Both the position numbers and the translations under genes were made by a program. Positions 1-9,105 of a DNA stretch of 64,000 nt are shown piece after piece. Source of the DNA: Microbulbifer sp. YPW1 (GTDB taxonomy: Bacteria > Pseudomonadota > Gammaproteobacteria > Pseudomonadales > Cellvibrionaceae); the NCBI RefSeq assembly GCF_013367775.1, contig NZ_CP055157.1, forward strand, positions 3,794,001-3,858,000. The letters run 5' to 3'. The notes below the pieces were generated by a model. It saw nothing but the letters and a program-made list of their open reading frames with translations, was not told where the DNA came from and made no database searches. How positions within the stretch are numbered: position 1 is the stretch's first letter; every line of letters begins with the position of its first letter.

Positions 1-2213
1 GCATTCCCGATGATCTGACTTATTCCATCGAGATCGGTAGCGGCACGAACAGCGAAACCGATGGCGATGTGCTTTCTTACAACGGTGGCGATGACGATCA
101 GTTTGGCACCGATGACGGTACCCGTGCACTGCCTTACCAGCTGCAGGCCGCACTTCAGCGTTTTCAGGGCCGTTTGGGTGTCCAGGATATTCGAAAGGGG
201 CTCGAGCGCGAGGGCCGAGAGTTTACCTCCGCATCGCAAGCCATTGCCGCTGCACAGCGCTTGAATCGCAATCTTGCACTGAGTCTGAACCGCGACGTAG
301 AGCTGACGGAAGAATCCAGCAATCCGGATATGGATCTGAAAGGCAGCGTTGGTAATCGTTTCTACTTGAGTGACGACTGGGAAGTAGGTTTCCTTGCGGG
401 TGGCTCCTACAAGAACAAGTGGCGCGAGCAGGAAACCCTCAAGCGCAGTTACGGTTTCCCGGATGAGCGTACCGATACCGAAAACACCTCTACCTATTCG
501 GTAGATATCAGCGGGAACGTCAACCTGGGTATTCGCTACGCGGACGAACAGGAAGTTATCCTGACCAGCCTGTATCTGCGCAATACCGACGATGATGCCT
601 CTATCCGCGATTACTTCAACGAAAACCGCCAGATTTCTGATGGTCGTGGTTTCCGCGAATATGCGATCAAGTATGAAGAGCGCGACATGCTGGTAAACCA
701 GGTGAAAGGTAGCCACCAGTTCGGGCCGATGAGTAAATCTCTGGTGCCGGGTGGTCTGCTGAACTGGGTGCCTGAAGAGACAACCGTAGACTGGTTCTAC
801 TCCGACTCGTCCGCGCGCACCGATATCCCCAACGAAGTCAGTATCAGTGCTGACGCGATTACCAATGCGAGCGGCGAGGTGGTTTCCTCCTCCGTGAGTG
901 TTGGCGTAAACAGCTCAGGTTTCCGCTTTACCGAGCTGGATGACGAGGTGATCAACTACGGTTGGAGCGCGACCCTGCCTCTGTACTTCTCCAGTTCCAG
1001 TCTGGAGCTGAGCGGTGGTTATGCCCGCACTGAAAAAGGCCGTACCTACAAGCAGAGCGAATTTCGTATTGGCGTGCTGAGCGTGGATGATCCGAGCTCT
1101 CTGGGTGGTAGCCTGAACGACGTGTTTGGAGATGACCAGATCACGGATACCGACAACAACTACGTATTTGATCGCGCCGGTTCCAATAACCAGAGTTATA
1201 TTGCGGCGACCCTGACAGACGCGGCGTTTGGTAAGGTCGACTGGACGCTGAATGAGACATGGCGTCTTGCCGCCGGTGCTCGCTGGGAGGAATACAACCA
1301 GGTAGCGCTCGACTGGAACCCCTACGGCTACACCCTCGAGGATCCGCAGATCACCAATGATCCGGATGAGCTGCGCGATGCGACGTATGTGGAAGATGCG
1401 GTTTACCCGTCTGTGTCCCTGACTTACATGGGCAACCTGTGGGCCGACACCTTCCAGCTTCGCTTCGGCGCCAGTAAGACAGCGGTCCGTCCCGACCTGC
1501 GTGAAATCACCGATGCCATCTATATCGACCCGATTACCGATGAGCAGATCAAGGGCAACCCGAACGCGCGTCCGTCTGAGATCACCAACTTTGATATTCG
1601 CGGTGAATGGTTCTTCGACAGCGGCGACAACCTGACGATTTCTGCGTTCTATAAGGACATTGCTGACCCGATCGAATTTTTCGAATTGGCTTCCAGTGAT
1701 ACCAACGTGGCGCGCGAGATCATCAACGCCGAGTCCGGTGAAATCACCGGTATCGAAATTGAAGGCCTGAAGAGTCTTGGTTTCATGGGTGAGTTTATGG
1801 ACAGCTTCTTCCTGCAGGGCAACCTGACCGTGCAGGAAACCGAGCTGGTGGCGGGTACGGAAGCGGATGCGCCCACTACCCCGGTTCGCGAAATGACCGG
1901 TGCCTCTGAGTACGTTGTGAATATGCTGATCGGTTTTGATTCCCCGGATGGCAGTCATTCCGCAACCCTGGGCTACAACGTGTTTGGTGATCGCCTGTAC
2001 CTGGCCGGCCGCAACGGCGCGCCCGATGCCTACGAGCAGCCGTTCCACTCCCTGGACCTGACTTACTCCTGGTACCCGACCGAAGAGGTCACTATCAAGG
2101 CGAAAATGCAGAATATGCTGGATGAAGCCATCGAGATCGAACGCGCGGATGTGATCGTGTTCGAGCAGAAGCCGGGCCAGTCGTTCTCTCTGAGTGCGCA
2201 ATACCAGTTCTGA
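1..2213 (+). CDS. TonB-dependent receptor, C-terminal part (5' end outside window)
   Basis: Outer-membrane beta-barrel receptor for energised import of a large substrate, powered by TonB-ExbBD. The reading frame is open from base 3 with no credible start, so the signal peptide and most of the plug lie upstream of the window. What is visible is a barrel rich in alternating aromatic and polar strands, a typical TBDT motif (GNPNARPSEITNFDIRGEW, at about 1553-1609), and a C-terminal strand ending in Phe (SLSAQYQF), the usual Bam recognition signature. The style resembles the large receptors of marine gammaproteobacteria that often serve glycan uptake; this is inference, and the substrate cannot be read from the sequence. 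A strong terminator follows. Confidence 0.88.
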   Translation, partial: IPDDLTYSIEIGSGTNSETDGDVLSYNGGDDDQFGTDDGTRALPYQLQAALQRFQGRLGVQDIRKGLEREGREFTSASQAIAAAQRLNRNLALSLNRDVELTEESSNPDMDLKGSVGNRFYLSDDWEVGFLAGGSYKNKWREQETLKRSYGFPDERTDTENTSTYSVDISGNVNLGIRYADEQEVILTSLYLRNTDDDASIRDYFNENRQISDGRGFREYAIKYEERDMLVNQVKGSHQFGPMSKSLVPGGLLNWVPEETTVDWFYSDSSARTDIPNEVSISADAITNASGEVVSSSVSVGVNSSGFRFTELDDEVINYGWSATLPLYFSSSSLELSGGYARTEKGRTYKQSEFRIGVLSVDDPSSLGGSLNDVFGDDQITDTDNNYVFDRAGSNNQSYIAATLTDAAFGKVDWTLNETWRLAAGARWEEYNQVALDWNPYGYTLEDPQITNDPDELRDATYVEDAVYPSVSLTYMGNLWADTFQLRFGASKTAVRPDLREITDAIYIDPITDEQIKGNPNARPSEITNFDIRGEWFFDSGDNLTISAFYKDIADPIEFFELASSDTNVAREIINAESGEITGIEIEGLKSLGFMGEFMDSFFLQGNLTVQETELVAGTEADAPTTPVREMTGASEYVVNMLIGFDSPDGSHSATLGYNVFGDRLYLAGRNGAPDAYEQPFHSLDLTYSWYPTEEVTIKAKMQNMLDEAIEIERADVIVFEQKPGQSFSLSAQYQF

Positions 2214-2281
2214 TCACCGGTATTGCGCAGTAAGTAGAAAAATACCTGGAAGTTAAAACGCAACAGGGATGACTTGATAGG

Positions 2282-2312
2282 CCGGACGCTGGCAGCAGTG
2301 TCCGGTTTTTTT
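2282..2312 (+). terminator. Rho-independent terminator after the TonB-dependent receptor
   Basis: CCGGAC and GTCCGG arms (2282-2287 and 2300-2305), extended by a G-T and a C-G pair, are followed by seven T. It lies 70 nt after the receptor stop. Confidence 0.85.
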
Positions 2313-2353
2313 ATGGGTGAAAAGGGTAGGGGGGGAGTGCTGAAGGCGGAATG

Positions 2354-2379
2354 AAAAAAGGGCACCTGAGGTGCCCTTT
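2354..2379 (-). terminator. Rho-independent terminator of the ETF-QO gene
   Basis: Read on the minus strand, a GGGCACCT/AGGTGCCC hairpin (2357-2379) is followed by a run of T (A run on the plus strand at 2354-2359). It lies 18 nt after the ETF-QO stop codon. Confidence 0.88.
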
Positions 2380-2397
2380 GAACAATCGACTGACCGA

Positions 2398-4035
2398 TTA
2401 CATATTGGGGTAGTTAGGGCCACCGCCACCTTCGGGCGTCACCCATACGATATTCTGGGTGGGGTCCTTGATATCGCAGGTCTTACAGTGCACGCAGTTC
2501 TGTGCATTGATCTGGAAGCGTTTGCTGTCACCTTCCTCAATGACTTCATAAACACCGGCAGGGCAGTAGCGCTGTGCGGGTTCATCATAGATCGGCAGGT
2601 TGTGGTTCAGCGGAATATCGCTGTCCTTCAGGGTCAGGTGGCACGGCTGGTCTTCCTCGTGGTTGGTGTTGGAGATAAACACCGAGGAGAGCTTGTCGAA
2701 GCTCAGCACGCCATCCGGCTTCGGATAGTTGATTTTCTTGCAGTCCGCCGCAGGTTTCAGCTGTGCGTGATCCGCTTTGTTGTCGCTCAGGGTCCAGGGC
2801 AGCTTGCCCTTGAACACATTGATGTCGAGGAACGCGTAAGCCGAGCCAAGGATATTGCCCCACTTGTGCTGTGCTGGACCGAAGTTGCGCTGCATATGCA
2901 GCTCTTTCCATGCCCAGCTGTTCTTGTAGCGCTCACTGTAGTCGGTGACTTCATCACTGGTGCGCTCTGCAGCCAGTGCCTCTGCCACGGACTCCGCGGC
3001 CAGCATGCCGGACTTCATCGCGGTGTGATTGCCCTTGATCTTGGCAAAGTTCAGGGTGCCGGCGTCATCACCGATCAGCAGGCCACCGGGGAAGGTCATC
3101 TTGGGCTGGGACTGCAGGCCACCTTTTACGATGGCGCGCGCGCCGTACGCAACGCGTTGACCGCCTTCCAGGTACTGCTTGATCACGGGGTGATGCTTGT
3201 AGCGCTGGAATTCGTCAAACGGACTGACATGCGGGTTGCTGTACGACAGGTCGGTGATCAGGCCAACCACTACCTGGTCGTCTTCCAGGTGATAGAGGAA
3301 GCCACCGCCGGCAGAGCCGGATTCGTCCAGCGGCCAGCCAGCGGTATGTACTACCAGGCCCTGCTGGTGCTTGGCGCTGTCGATTTTCCAGATTTCCTTG
3401 ATACCGATGCCGTAGTGCTGAGGATCGCGATCGGCGTCCAGGCTGAATTTGGCGATCAGCTGCTTGCCCAGGTGTCCGCGACAGCCCTCGGCAAACAGGG
3501 TGTATTTGGCGTGCAGCTCCATGCCCTGCATGTAGCTGTCTTTGTGTTCGCCATCGGCGCCAACGCCCATATCGCCTGTGGCGATACCTTTTACGGAGCC
3601 GTCTTCGTTATACAGTACTTCTGCAGCGGCAAAGCCGGGGAAGATCTCAACGCCCAGGGCTTCGGCCTGTTCCGCAAGCCAGCGGCACAGATTGCCGAGG
3701 CTGATGATGTAGTTGCCATCGTTGTGCATGGTACTGGGTACCAGCATATTCGGAACCTTGAGTGCCTTTTCCGGGCCGCGCAGTACATAGATGTCATCAC
3801 CTTTGACTGCGGTTTCCAAAGGTGCGCCGCGCTCTTTCCAGTCCGGGAACAGTTCGTTGAGGGCGGTAGGTTCGAATACCGCACCGGAAAGGATATGGGC
3901 GCCCACTTCGGAGCCTTTTTCCACGACGCAGACGGAGATGTCTTCATTGATCTGACGCAGTTTGCACGCGGCGGCAAGCCCGGCGGGGCCGGCTCCCACG
4001 ATGACTACGTCGTATTCCATTGACTCGCGTTCCAC
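2398..4035 (-). CDS. Electron transfer flavoprotein-ubiquinone oxidoreductase (ETF-QO)
   Basis: Membrane-associated FAD and [4Fe-4S] enzyme that passes electrons from reduced ETF to ubiquinone, the exit point for acyl-CoA dehydrogenases. The 545-residue length is normal for the family. An FAD-binding GAGPAG motif lies at residues 14-19, and the C-terminal cluster region carries RYCPAGVYE followed by CVHCKTCDIKDP, supplying the four Cys ligands. The start is taken as GTG at 4035 because AGGAG sits six bases upstream; an in-frame ATG at 4020 (MEYDVV) has a poorer ribosome site. The gene is divergent from etfBA, with a PsrA-like operator in the shared 440-bp region, which fits co-regulation of the ETF system by fatty acids. 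Confidence 0.95.
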   Translation of the reverse strand: MERESMEYDVVIVGAGPAGLAAACKLRQINEDISVCVVEKGSEVGAHILSGAVFEPTALNELFPDWKERGAPLETAVKGDDIYVLRGPEKALKVPNMLVPSTMHNDGNYIISLGNLCRWLAEQAEALGVEIFPGFAAAEVLYNEDGSVKGIATGDMGVGADGEHKDSYMQGMELHAKYTLFAEGCRGHLGKQLIAKFSLDADRDPQHYGIGIKEIWKIDSAKHQQGLVVHTAGWPLDESGSAGGGFLYHLEDDQVVVGLITDLSYSNPHVSPFDEFQRYKHHPVIKQYLEGGQRVAYGARAIVKGGLQSQPKMTFPGGLLIGDDAGTLNFAKIKGNHTAMKSGMLAAESVAEALAAERTSDEVTDYSERYKNSWAWKELHMQRNFGPAQHKWGNILGSAYAFLDINVFKGKLPWTLSDNKADHAQLKPAADCKKINYPKPDGVLSFDKLSSVFISNTNHEEDQPCHLTLKDSDIPLNHNLPIYDEPAQRYCPAGVYEVIEEGDSKRFQINAQNCVHCKTCDIKDPTQNIVWVTPEGGGGPNYPNM

Positions 4036-4475
4036 AGGTCACTCCTCAGCAGGTTTCATTATTCAGTCGCCGAATTACGGTAGGCGATCTATAAGCTGGC
4101 GCATTATATCGACCCCGGGGCCACCCTACCAATTGCAGGAGTTTTCATTTCTGCTGGCAAAAGCGGCGCAAAATGCCAATCCCCCGGGAGTAAAATATAG
4201 GGCGATTATGGCCTGAAATTGATCTTATGAATGACTGCTAGGCTTAGTATTCAACTATTGATTTTGGCCTGTGAAAGGGCCACCATACACGCCGCTCAAA
4301 CAACTGTTTGAACTTGAGGTGAGCTCGCAGGTGCCATAGATCGCCCGCTTTGCGCGGATCTGGCAGGGCCGCCACAGTACTCGGCCGGGAGGCTGCCCGA
4401 GTTACCCACGTTGCCCTGACGCTGTATTGGCCGCCGGGTCGCAACTTCTAAGTAGACTACTGAGACGGGATTTTC
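4036..4475. other. Intergenic region between divergent ETF-QO and etfBA
   Basis: This 440-bp stretch has no credible gene; short frames here lack ribosome sites and similarity to known families. It must hold the promoters of both divergent units. The only clear signal is the palindrome at 4296-4311, annotated separately. I could not assign -35/-10 pairs convincingly. Confidence 0.6.
4296..4311. promoter_or_regulatory. PsrA-type operator (fatty-acid responsive)
   Basis: TCAAACA-AC-TGTTTGA is a perfect inverted repeat with 7-bp arms. Its core CAAAC-N4-GTTTG matches the published PsrA motif (G/C)AAAC-N2-4-GTTT(G/C). In Pseudomonas, PsrA is a TetR-family repressor released by long-chain fatty acids, and its targets include the etf genes. 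The position between ETF-QO and etfBA makes the assignment functionally coherent. No psrA gene is in the window. Confidence 0.65.
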
Positions 4476-5225
4476 ATGAAAGTTCTTGTAGCTGTGAAAC
4501 GCGTTGTCGATTACAACGTGAAAGTTCGCCCGAAGGCGGACGGTTCAGATGTGGACACTGCCAACGTTAAGATGTCCATCAACCCCTTCTGCGAGATTGC
4601 GGTAGAAGAGGCGGTGCGCCTGAAAGAAAAGGGTGTGGTCAGCGAGATCGTTGCTGTATCCATGGGCCCCAAGCAGTGCCAGGAACAGATTCGTACTGCG
4701 CTGGCGCTGGGCGCTGACCGCGGCATCCAGGTTGAAACCGATGCTGAGCTGCAGCCGCTTGCGGTTGCCAAGTGCCTCAAGGCTCTTGTGGAAAAAGAAG
4801 AGCCGCAGCTGGTTATCCTCGGTAAACAGTCCATCGATGGCGACAACAACCAGACCGGCCAGATGCTGGCCGCGCTGACCGGCATGGGGCAGGGCACTTT
4901 CGCTTCCGAAGTGAATGTAGAAGAAGGCTCTGTAAAGGTTACCCGTGAAATCGACGGCGGTCTGCAGACCGTTGAGCTGACTCTGCCTGCTGTGGTTACC
5001 ACCGACCTGCGCCTGAATGAGCCCCGTTACGCTTCTCTTCCCAACATCATGAAGGCGAAGAAAAAGCCCCTCGACACCACCACTCCGGATGAGCTGGGTG
5101 TCGATATCGCCCCGCGCACCAAGACCCTGAAAGTTGAGCCGCCGGCCGAGCGCCAGGCGGGCATCAAGGTTGCCGATGTAGCGGAACTGGTGGAAAAACT
5201 GAAAAGCGAGGCGAAAGTAATCTGA
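4476..5225 (+). CDS. etfB: Electron transfer flavoprotein beta subunit
   Basis: Small subunit of the soluble ETF heterodimer that collects electrons from acyl-CoA and other dehydrogenases; the beta subunit binds AMP structurally. At 249 residues it has standard length. Recognisable segments are the N-terminal [35 protein letters not shown], and the ETF-beta signature region [24 protein letters not shown]. The stop overlaps the etfA start by one base (TGATG), so the two subunits are translationally coupled for equal production. The gene sits downstream of the PsrA-like operator. Confidence 0.97.
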   Translation: MKVLVAVKRVVDYNVKVRPKADGSDVDTANVKMSINPFCEIAVEEAVRLKEKGVVSEIVAVSMGPKQCQEQIRTALALGADRGIQVETDAELQPLAVAKCLKALVEKEEPQLVILGKQSIDGDNNQTGQMLAALTGMGQGTFASEVNVEEGSVKVTREIDGGLQTVELTLPAVVTTDLRLNEPRYASLPNIMKAKKKPLDTTTPDELGVDIAPRTKTLKVEPPAERQAGIKVADVAELVEKLKSEAKVI

Positions 5226-6154
5226 TGAGCATTCTTGTAATTGCGGAGCACGATAACGCCGAACTGAAAGGCGCAACCCTCAACACCATCGCTGCGGCCA
5301 AGGCTATCGGTGGCGACATTGATGTACTGGTTGCCGGCAGTGGCTGTGGCGCTGCCGCCGAAGCGGCTGCAAAAGCAGAAGGTGTAAGCAAGGTTCTGGT
5401 AGCGGACAACGCCGCCTACGAGCACCAGCTGGCTGAGAATGTGGCCAAGCTGGTGGCGGATCTGGGCAAGAACTACAGCCACGTACTGGCTCCGGCCACT
5501 ACCACGGGCAAGAACATGCTGCCGCGCGCAGCCGCTCTGCTGGACGTTCAGCCGATCTCCGACATTATCGCGGTCGAGGGTGCGGACACCTTCAAGCGTC
5601 CGATTTACGCCGGTAACGTGATTGCCACCGTGCAGAGCTCCGATGCCATCAAGGTGGCCTCCGTGCGTACCACTGCGTTTGACCCGGTTGCCGCAGAAGG
5701 TGGCAGTGCAGCGGTCGAGAGCGTGGACATCGCTGAAGATGCAGCGGTTTCCAAGTTTGTCGGTGAAGAGCTGGCAGTGTCCGACCGTCCGGAACTGACT
5801 GCCGCGCGCGTGGTCATTTCTGGTGGTCGCGGTATGCAGAACGGCGAGAACTTTGAGCTGCTGTACAAGGTGGCGGACAAACTGGGTGCTGCTGTTGGTG
5901 CATCCCGCGCTGCCGTTGATGCCGGCTTTGTGCCCAACGACATGCAGGTCGGTCAGACCGGCAAGATTGTTGCCCCTGATCTGTACGTCGCCGTTGGTAT
6001 CTCTGGCGCCATCCAGCACCTGGCGGGTATGAAGGACTCCAAGGTGATTGTGGCCATCAACAAAGATGAAGAAGCGCCGATCTTCTCGGTGGCGGATTAC
6101 GGCCTCGTGGCCGACCTGTTCGATGCGGTCCCTGAGCTTGAAACAAAGCTGTAA
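5225..6154 (+). CDS. etfA: Electron transfer flavoprotein alpha subunit
   Basis: Large ETF subunit carrying the redox-active FAD; together with EtfB it shuttles electrons to the ETF-QO encoded divergently nearby. At 309 residues it has normal length. The C-terminal FAD domain shows [18 protein letters not shown], the [20 protein letters not shown] block, and [10 protein letters not shown] with [15 protein letters not shown], all hallmarks of the family. It is translated from an ATG overlapping the etfB stop. A stable terminator follows 33 bases after the stop, so etfBA forms a two-gene unit. Confidence 0.97.
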   Translation: MSILVIAEHDNAELKGATLNTIAAAKAIGGDIDVLVAGSGCGAAAEAAAKAEGVSKVLVADNAAYEHQLAENVAKLVADLGKNYSHVLAPATTTGKNMLPRAAALLDVQPISDIIAVEGADTFKRPIYAGNVIATVQSSDAIKVASVRTTAFDPVAAEGGSAAVESVDIAEDAAVSKFVGEELAVSDRPELTAARVVISGGRGMQNGENFELLYKVADKLGAAVGASRAAVDAGFVPNDMQVGQTGKIVAPDLYVAVGISGAIQHLAGMKDSKVIVAINKDEEAPIFSVADYGLVADLFDAVPELETKL

Positions 6155-6187
6155 CTTCGGGGTCATATACTGACATCGATCGGAAAG

Positions 6188-6209
6188 GGCGGCGAAAGCC
6201 GCCTTTTTT
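6188..6209 (+). terminator. Rho-independent terminator of etfBA
   Basis: GGCGGC (6188-6193), GAAA tetraloop, GCCGCC (6198-6203), then six T. Confidence 0.92.
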
Positions 6210-6373
6210 AGTGGTGCAGGTATTGGGTTGAGTTATCGGGCTTTGCGCCCTGATTGATTATTTATTAATCTGTTTGGCCGGTAACATTGCCTTTCTTGGT
6301 GCTAGCCCCGAGAATAGGCGCCCCAATAAGTAGAACTATGCTGTCTGTAATACAGCCGAGACGGGTTTTGAAC

Positions 6374-7054
6374 ATGTCTTTGGTAAAGCGCACTATATCG
6401 TCCGCACTGCAGAATCCTGCGGCGTCCGGTGGAAATACAGCCCGGCGCAGTCTGTTGGCTACGGCGGCCGTCGTAGGCGGCTGGCTCGCGGTCAATGTGA
6501 TGGCGTATGGGCATCTGGCGGTCCCCGCTGAGGCAGATGGCGGCCTGCTGGCCGAGCGCAGCACGCGGTCAACCCAGTCGAATGCCGCAGCTTCTCTTCC
6601 TACTACACCCTTTTTCGGGGTTGCCGCCGTCAAGAACGAGGCGGAACCCGAACTGGATCTGGCCAATATTCCGATTACCCAGCTGAACCTGGTGCTTTCC
6701 GGAGTCCTCAGCAGCAGTGTCAACGACCACGCCAGTGCGCTGGTTGCGGAGCGCGGCAAGCCCGCAGAGCGTTTTTACGTTGGGCAGAGTCTGCCCGGTG
6801 GCGCAGAGGTCTATTCCGTCGAGGTCGATCATATTATCCTTCGTAGGAACGGTCAGATGGAAAAACTGACCTATCCGGATGCAGATGGCCGACCTACTGT
6901 TCCCAAGCAGTATGCGAACTACGCCCGCGAGGCATCCCGGGTGATCAGTGCCAACGCCTCCTCCAATCGCGCGGACAAGCAGCAATCCATCCGCGATCGC
7001 CTGGAGAAGCTCCGGGAGATGGCCCGCCAGCGGCAAGGGGCGCAGCAACGCTAA
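6374..7054 (+). CDS. gspC: Type II secretion protein GspC (no PDZ domain)
   Basis: Inner-membrane protein that couples the GspLM/E platform to the GspD secretin. With the ATG at 6374 (MSLVKRT) it has 226 residues: a short cytoplasmic tail, one membrane segment (ATAAVVGGWLAVNVMAYG, about residues 23-40), a Pro/Ala linker, then the periplasmic homology region (ITQLNLVLSGVLSS to HIILRRNGQMEKLTYPD, about residues 105-175). The C-terminus is a short charged, helix-prone stretch (DRLEKLREMARQRQ) where Klebsiella-type GspC has a PDZ domain; Pseudomonas XcpP likewise lacks PDZ. In-frame starts at 6287 and 6338 would only add a non-hydrophobic leader. It heads the gsp operon. Confidence 0.85.
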   Translation: MSLVKRTISSALQNPAASGGNTARRSLLATAAVVGGWLAVNVMAYGHLAVPAEADGGLLAERSTRSTQSNAAASLPTTPFFGVAAVKNEAEPELDLANIPITQLNLVLSGVLSSSVNDHASALVAERGKPAERFYVGQSLPGGAEVYSVEVDHIILRRNGQMEKLTYPDADGRPTVPKQYANYAREASRVISANASSNRADKQQSIRDRLEKLREMARQRQGAQQR

Positions 7055-7137
7055 ATTCGCACGCGCGCCGGGGGGTACGGCGCGTTTTACAAGACCGTAA
7101 ATTTACCGACCAAATAAGAATTAGAGTCAGACTTATA

Positions 7138-9105
7138 ATGATGAGCGTGTATCACCGACGGCTGGTTGCAGCCGCCCTGGGTTTTTTGTTGTCGTTTTCG
7201 GTGCTGGCTCAGTCTTCCCCGGAGAGGGTTACCCTTTCACTGGATAACGCCGATATTCGCGACCTGATCAACTGGGCCGCGGACTTCACCGGCAAGAACA
7301 TCATTGTTCATCCCAATGTCAAAGGTAAGGTGACGGTGGTCGCGGGTGATCCGATGACCCATCCGCAGGCCTTTGATGTGTTTATGTCGGTACTTCAGGT
7401 CAATGGCTTCAGCCTGGTAGAGCAGGGCGATGCCTGGAAAGTGGTGCCCGATGCGCTTGCCAAGCAACAGGCCATCCCGGTGATCGATGACCAGACCCGC
7501 GCGCCCGGAGAAGCCCTGGTGGTGCGTACTGTCCGGGTCGAGAACATTTCTGCCGCGCAGCTGATCGCCATGCTGCGCCCACTGATTCCCCAGACAGGCC
7601 ACCTGGCCGCCTACGCCGATACCAACACACTGATCGTCGCCGACCGTGCGGCGAACATCGACCAGATCGTGCGTTTGATCAAGCAATTGGATAGGGCTGG
7701 TGCCATCGATATCGAGCTGGTACCCCTAGCGTTTGCCTCCGCGAAGGAGGTCAAGCAGGTCATCAACGAGCTCCTCCAGGGCGGCGGCAAGCAGGCGGGT
7801 AACGATGTCCAGCCGCTGCGCATCGCCGTGGACGAGCGCTCCAACAGCATTCTTCTTACCGGTGATCCGGTTACCCGCCAGCAGCTCAAGAAAGTAATCG
7901 AGCGGCTTGACCAGCCCCTGGCCGGGGAAGGCAATACCGCCGTGGTATACGTGCAGTACGCCAGTGCGGCCGATCTGAAACCGATCCTCGAGGGGATGAG
8001 CGGCAGCATCCAGAAAACCGAGAAAGACCAGCAGGTGGCTGACGTCGAGGTGAGCATCCAGGTCAACGAGGAGTTGAATGCGCTGGTGCTCACCGCTCCA
8101 CCGTCTCTGCTGGAGACCATGAAAGGGGTGATAGCCAAGCTCGACGTGCGCCGGGCGCAGGTGCTGATTGAGGCAATTATCGTCGAAGTGACTGAGGGCA
8201 CCGGCAACAAGCTCGGTGTGAAGTGGATTGCGGGCGATGACGATGACGTGTTCGCCGGTTTTGAAAACGACTTTGCGGAAACACCGATCATCGACTCTGA
8301 TGGCAACGTGCTGTCCGAGGTCAATCCATTCTCCCTTGCGCCCGCGAACCTGGCCCGCTCCGGCCTGAACCTGGGCTTCCTCAGCGGTACCGATGTGCGT
8401 GTGGCGGTCAATGCCATGGCCAGTGAGAACAACGCGAATATCCTGTCCACGCCCACCATCATGGCGCTGGATAACGAGGAAGCGGAAATTCTGGTGGGCC
8501 AGAATGTGCCGTTTATCACCGGCGAGCAGTTGCTTTCCGGTAGCAACAACGACCCGTTTACCACGATTCAGCGCCAGGACGTGGGTACCACGCTCAAGGT
8601 CACGCCACGGGTGAATAACAACAATTCCGTCACACTGGAAATCGAGCAGAAAGTTGAAAACGTTCTGCCGGTGGCCAGTTCGGCAGCCTCGGATATCGTT
8701 ACCAGCAAGCGTGAGATCCGTACCAAGGTACTGATCGACGATGGCGCGATTCTGGTGTTGGGCGGTCTGATCGAAGACAAAGTCACCGAAATCAACCAGA
8801 AGGTGCCGCTGCTGGGCGACATTCCCGGAATCGGTCGCCTGTTCCGCAACTCGGACAAGGAAGTTGCTAAAACCAACCTGATGGTGTTCCTGCGCCCGAA
8901 AATTCTCAGCACGCAGATTGCTGGGTATGAAGAAACCCGCAAGCGCTATCGCGATATGCAGGAGAAACAGCTGCAGTTGCGTGGCAATACCAGCCGTCTC
9001 TGGGACTGGAACCACGGTGAGGTCATGCCGGATCTGCTGCCGCCTGGCTCTGGCAATGCGACAGAGGGAGATGTACTCCCGGTGGAGCCTGAGGACGTCA
9101 AGTGA
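7138..9105 (+). CDS. gspD: Type II secretion secretin GspD
   Basis: Outer-membrane secretin forming the exit channel for folded exoproteins. At 655 residues it has a cleavable signal peptide (VAAALGFLLSFSVLAQ), then the periplasmic N0 domain (VTLSLDNADIRDLINWAADFTG), N1-N3 repeats (for example VVRTVRVENISAAQLIAMLR and PLAFASAKEVKQVINELL), and the secretin core with VRVAVNAMASENNANILSTP, VGTTLKVTPRVN and VLGGLIEDKV. A short C-terminal tail follows and could bind a pilotin; none is encoded here. The start is an ATG-ATG pair at 7138/7141. Its stop overlaps the gspE start. Confidence 0.97.
   Translation: MMSVYHRRLVAAALGFLLSFSVLAQSSPERVTLSLDNADIRDLINWAADFTGKNIIVHPNVKGKVTVVAGDPMTHPQAFDVFMSVLQVNGFSLVEQGDAWKVVPDALAKQQAIPVIDDQTRAPGEALVVRTVRVENISAAQLIAMLRPLIPQTGHLAAYADTNTLIVADRAANIDQIVRLIKQLDRAGAIDIELVPLAFASAKEVKQVINELLQGGGKQAGNDVQPLRIAVDERSNSILLTGDPVTRQQLKKVIERLDQPLAGEGNTAVVYVQYASAADLKPILEGMSGSIQKTEKDQQVADVEVSIQVNEELNALVLTAPPSLLETMKGVIAKLDVRRAQVLIEAIIVEVTEGTGNKLGVKWIAGDDDDVFAGFENDFAETPIIDSDGNVLSEVNPFSLAPANLARSGLNLGFLSGTDVRVAVNAMASENNANILSTPTIMALDNEEAEILVGQNVPFITGEQLLSGSNNDPFTTIQRQDVGTTLKVTPRVNNNNSVTLEIEQKVENVLPVASSAASDIVTSKREIRTKVLIDDGAILVLGGLIEDKVTEINQKVPLLGDIPGIGRLFRNSDKEVAKTNLMVFLRPKILSTQIAGYEETRKRYRDMQEKQLQLRGNTSRLWDWNHGEVMPDLLPPGSGNATEGDVLPVEPEDVK

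Noticed and set aside
915-2201. 428-codon open frame antisense to the TonB-dependent receptor
   Set aside because: It mirrors a recognised gene, has no family similarity, and its composition (His/Arg/Gln rich) is typical of antisense frames in GC-rich DNA.
2371-4023. 550-codon open frame on the plus strand over ETF-QO
   Set aside because: Fully antisense to a clear ETF-QO gene, and its product resembles no known protein.
4244-4444. 66-codon minus-strand frame between ETF-QO and etfB
   Set aside because: No ribosome site, Arg/Trp-rich translation without similarity, and it covers the PsrA-type operator.
5027-6166. 379-codon minus-strand frame over etfA
   Set aside because: Antisense shadow of etfA with no ribosome site or motifs.
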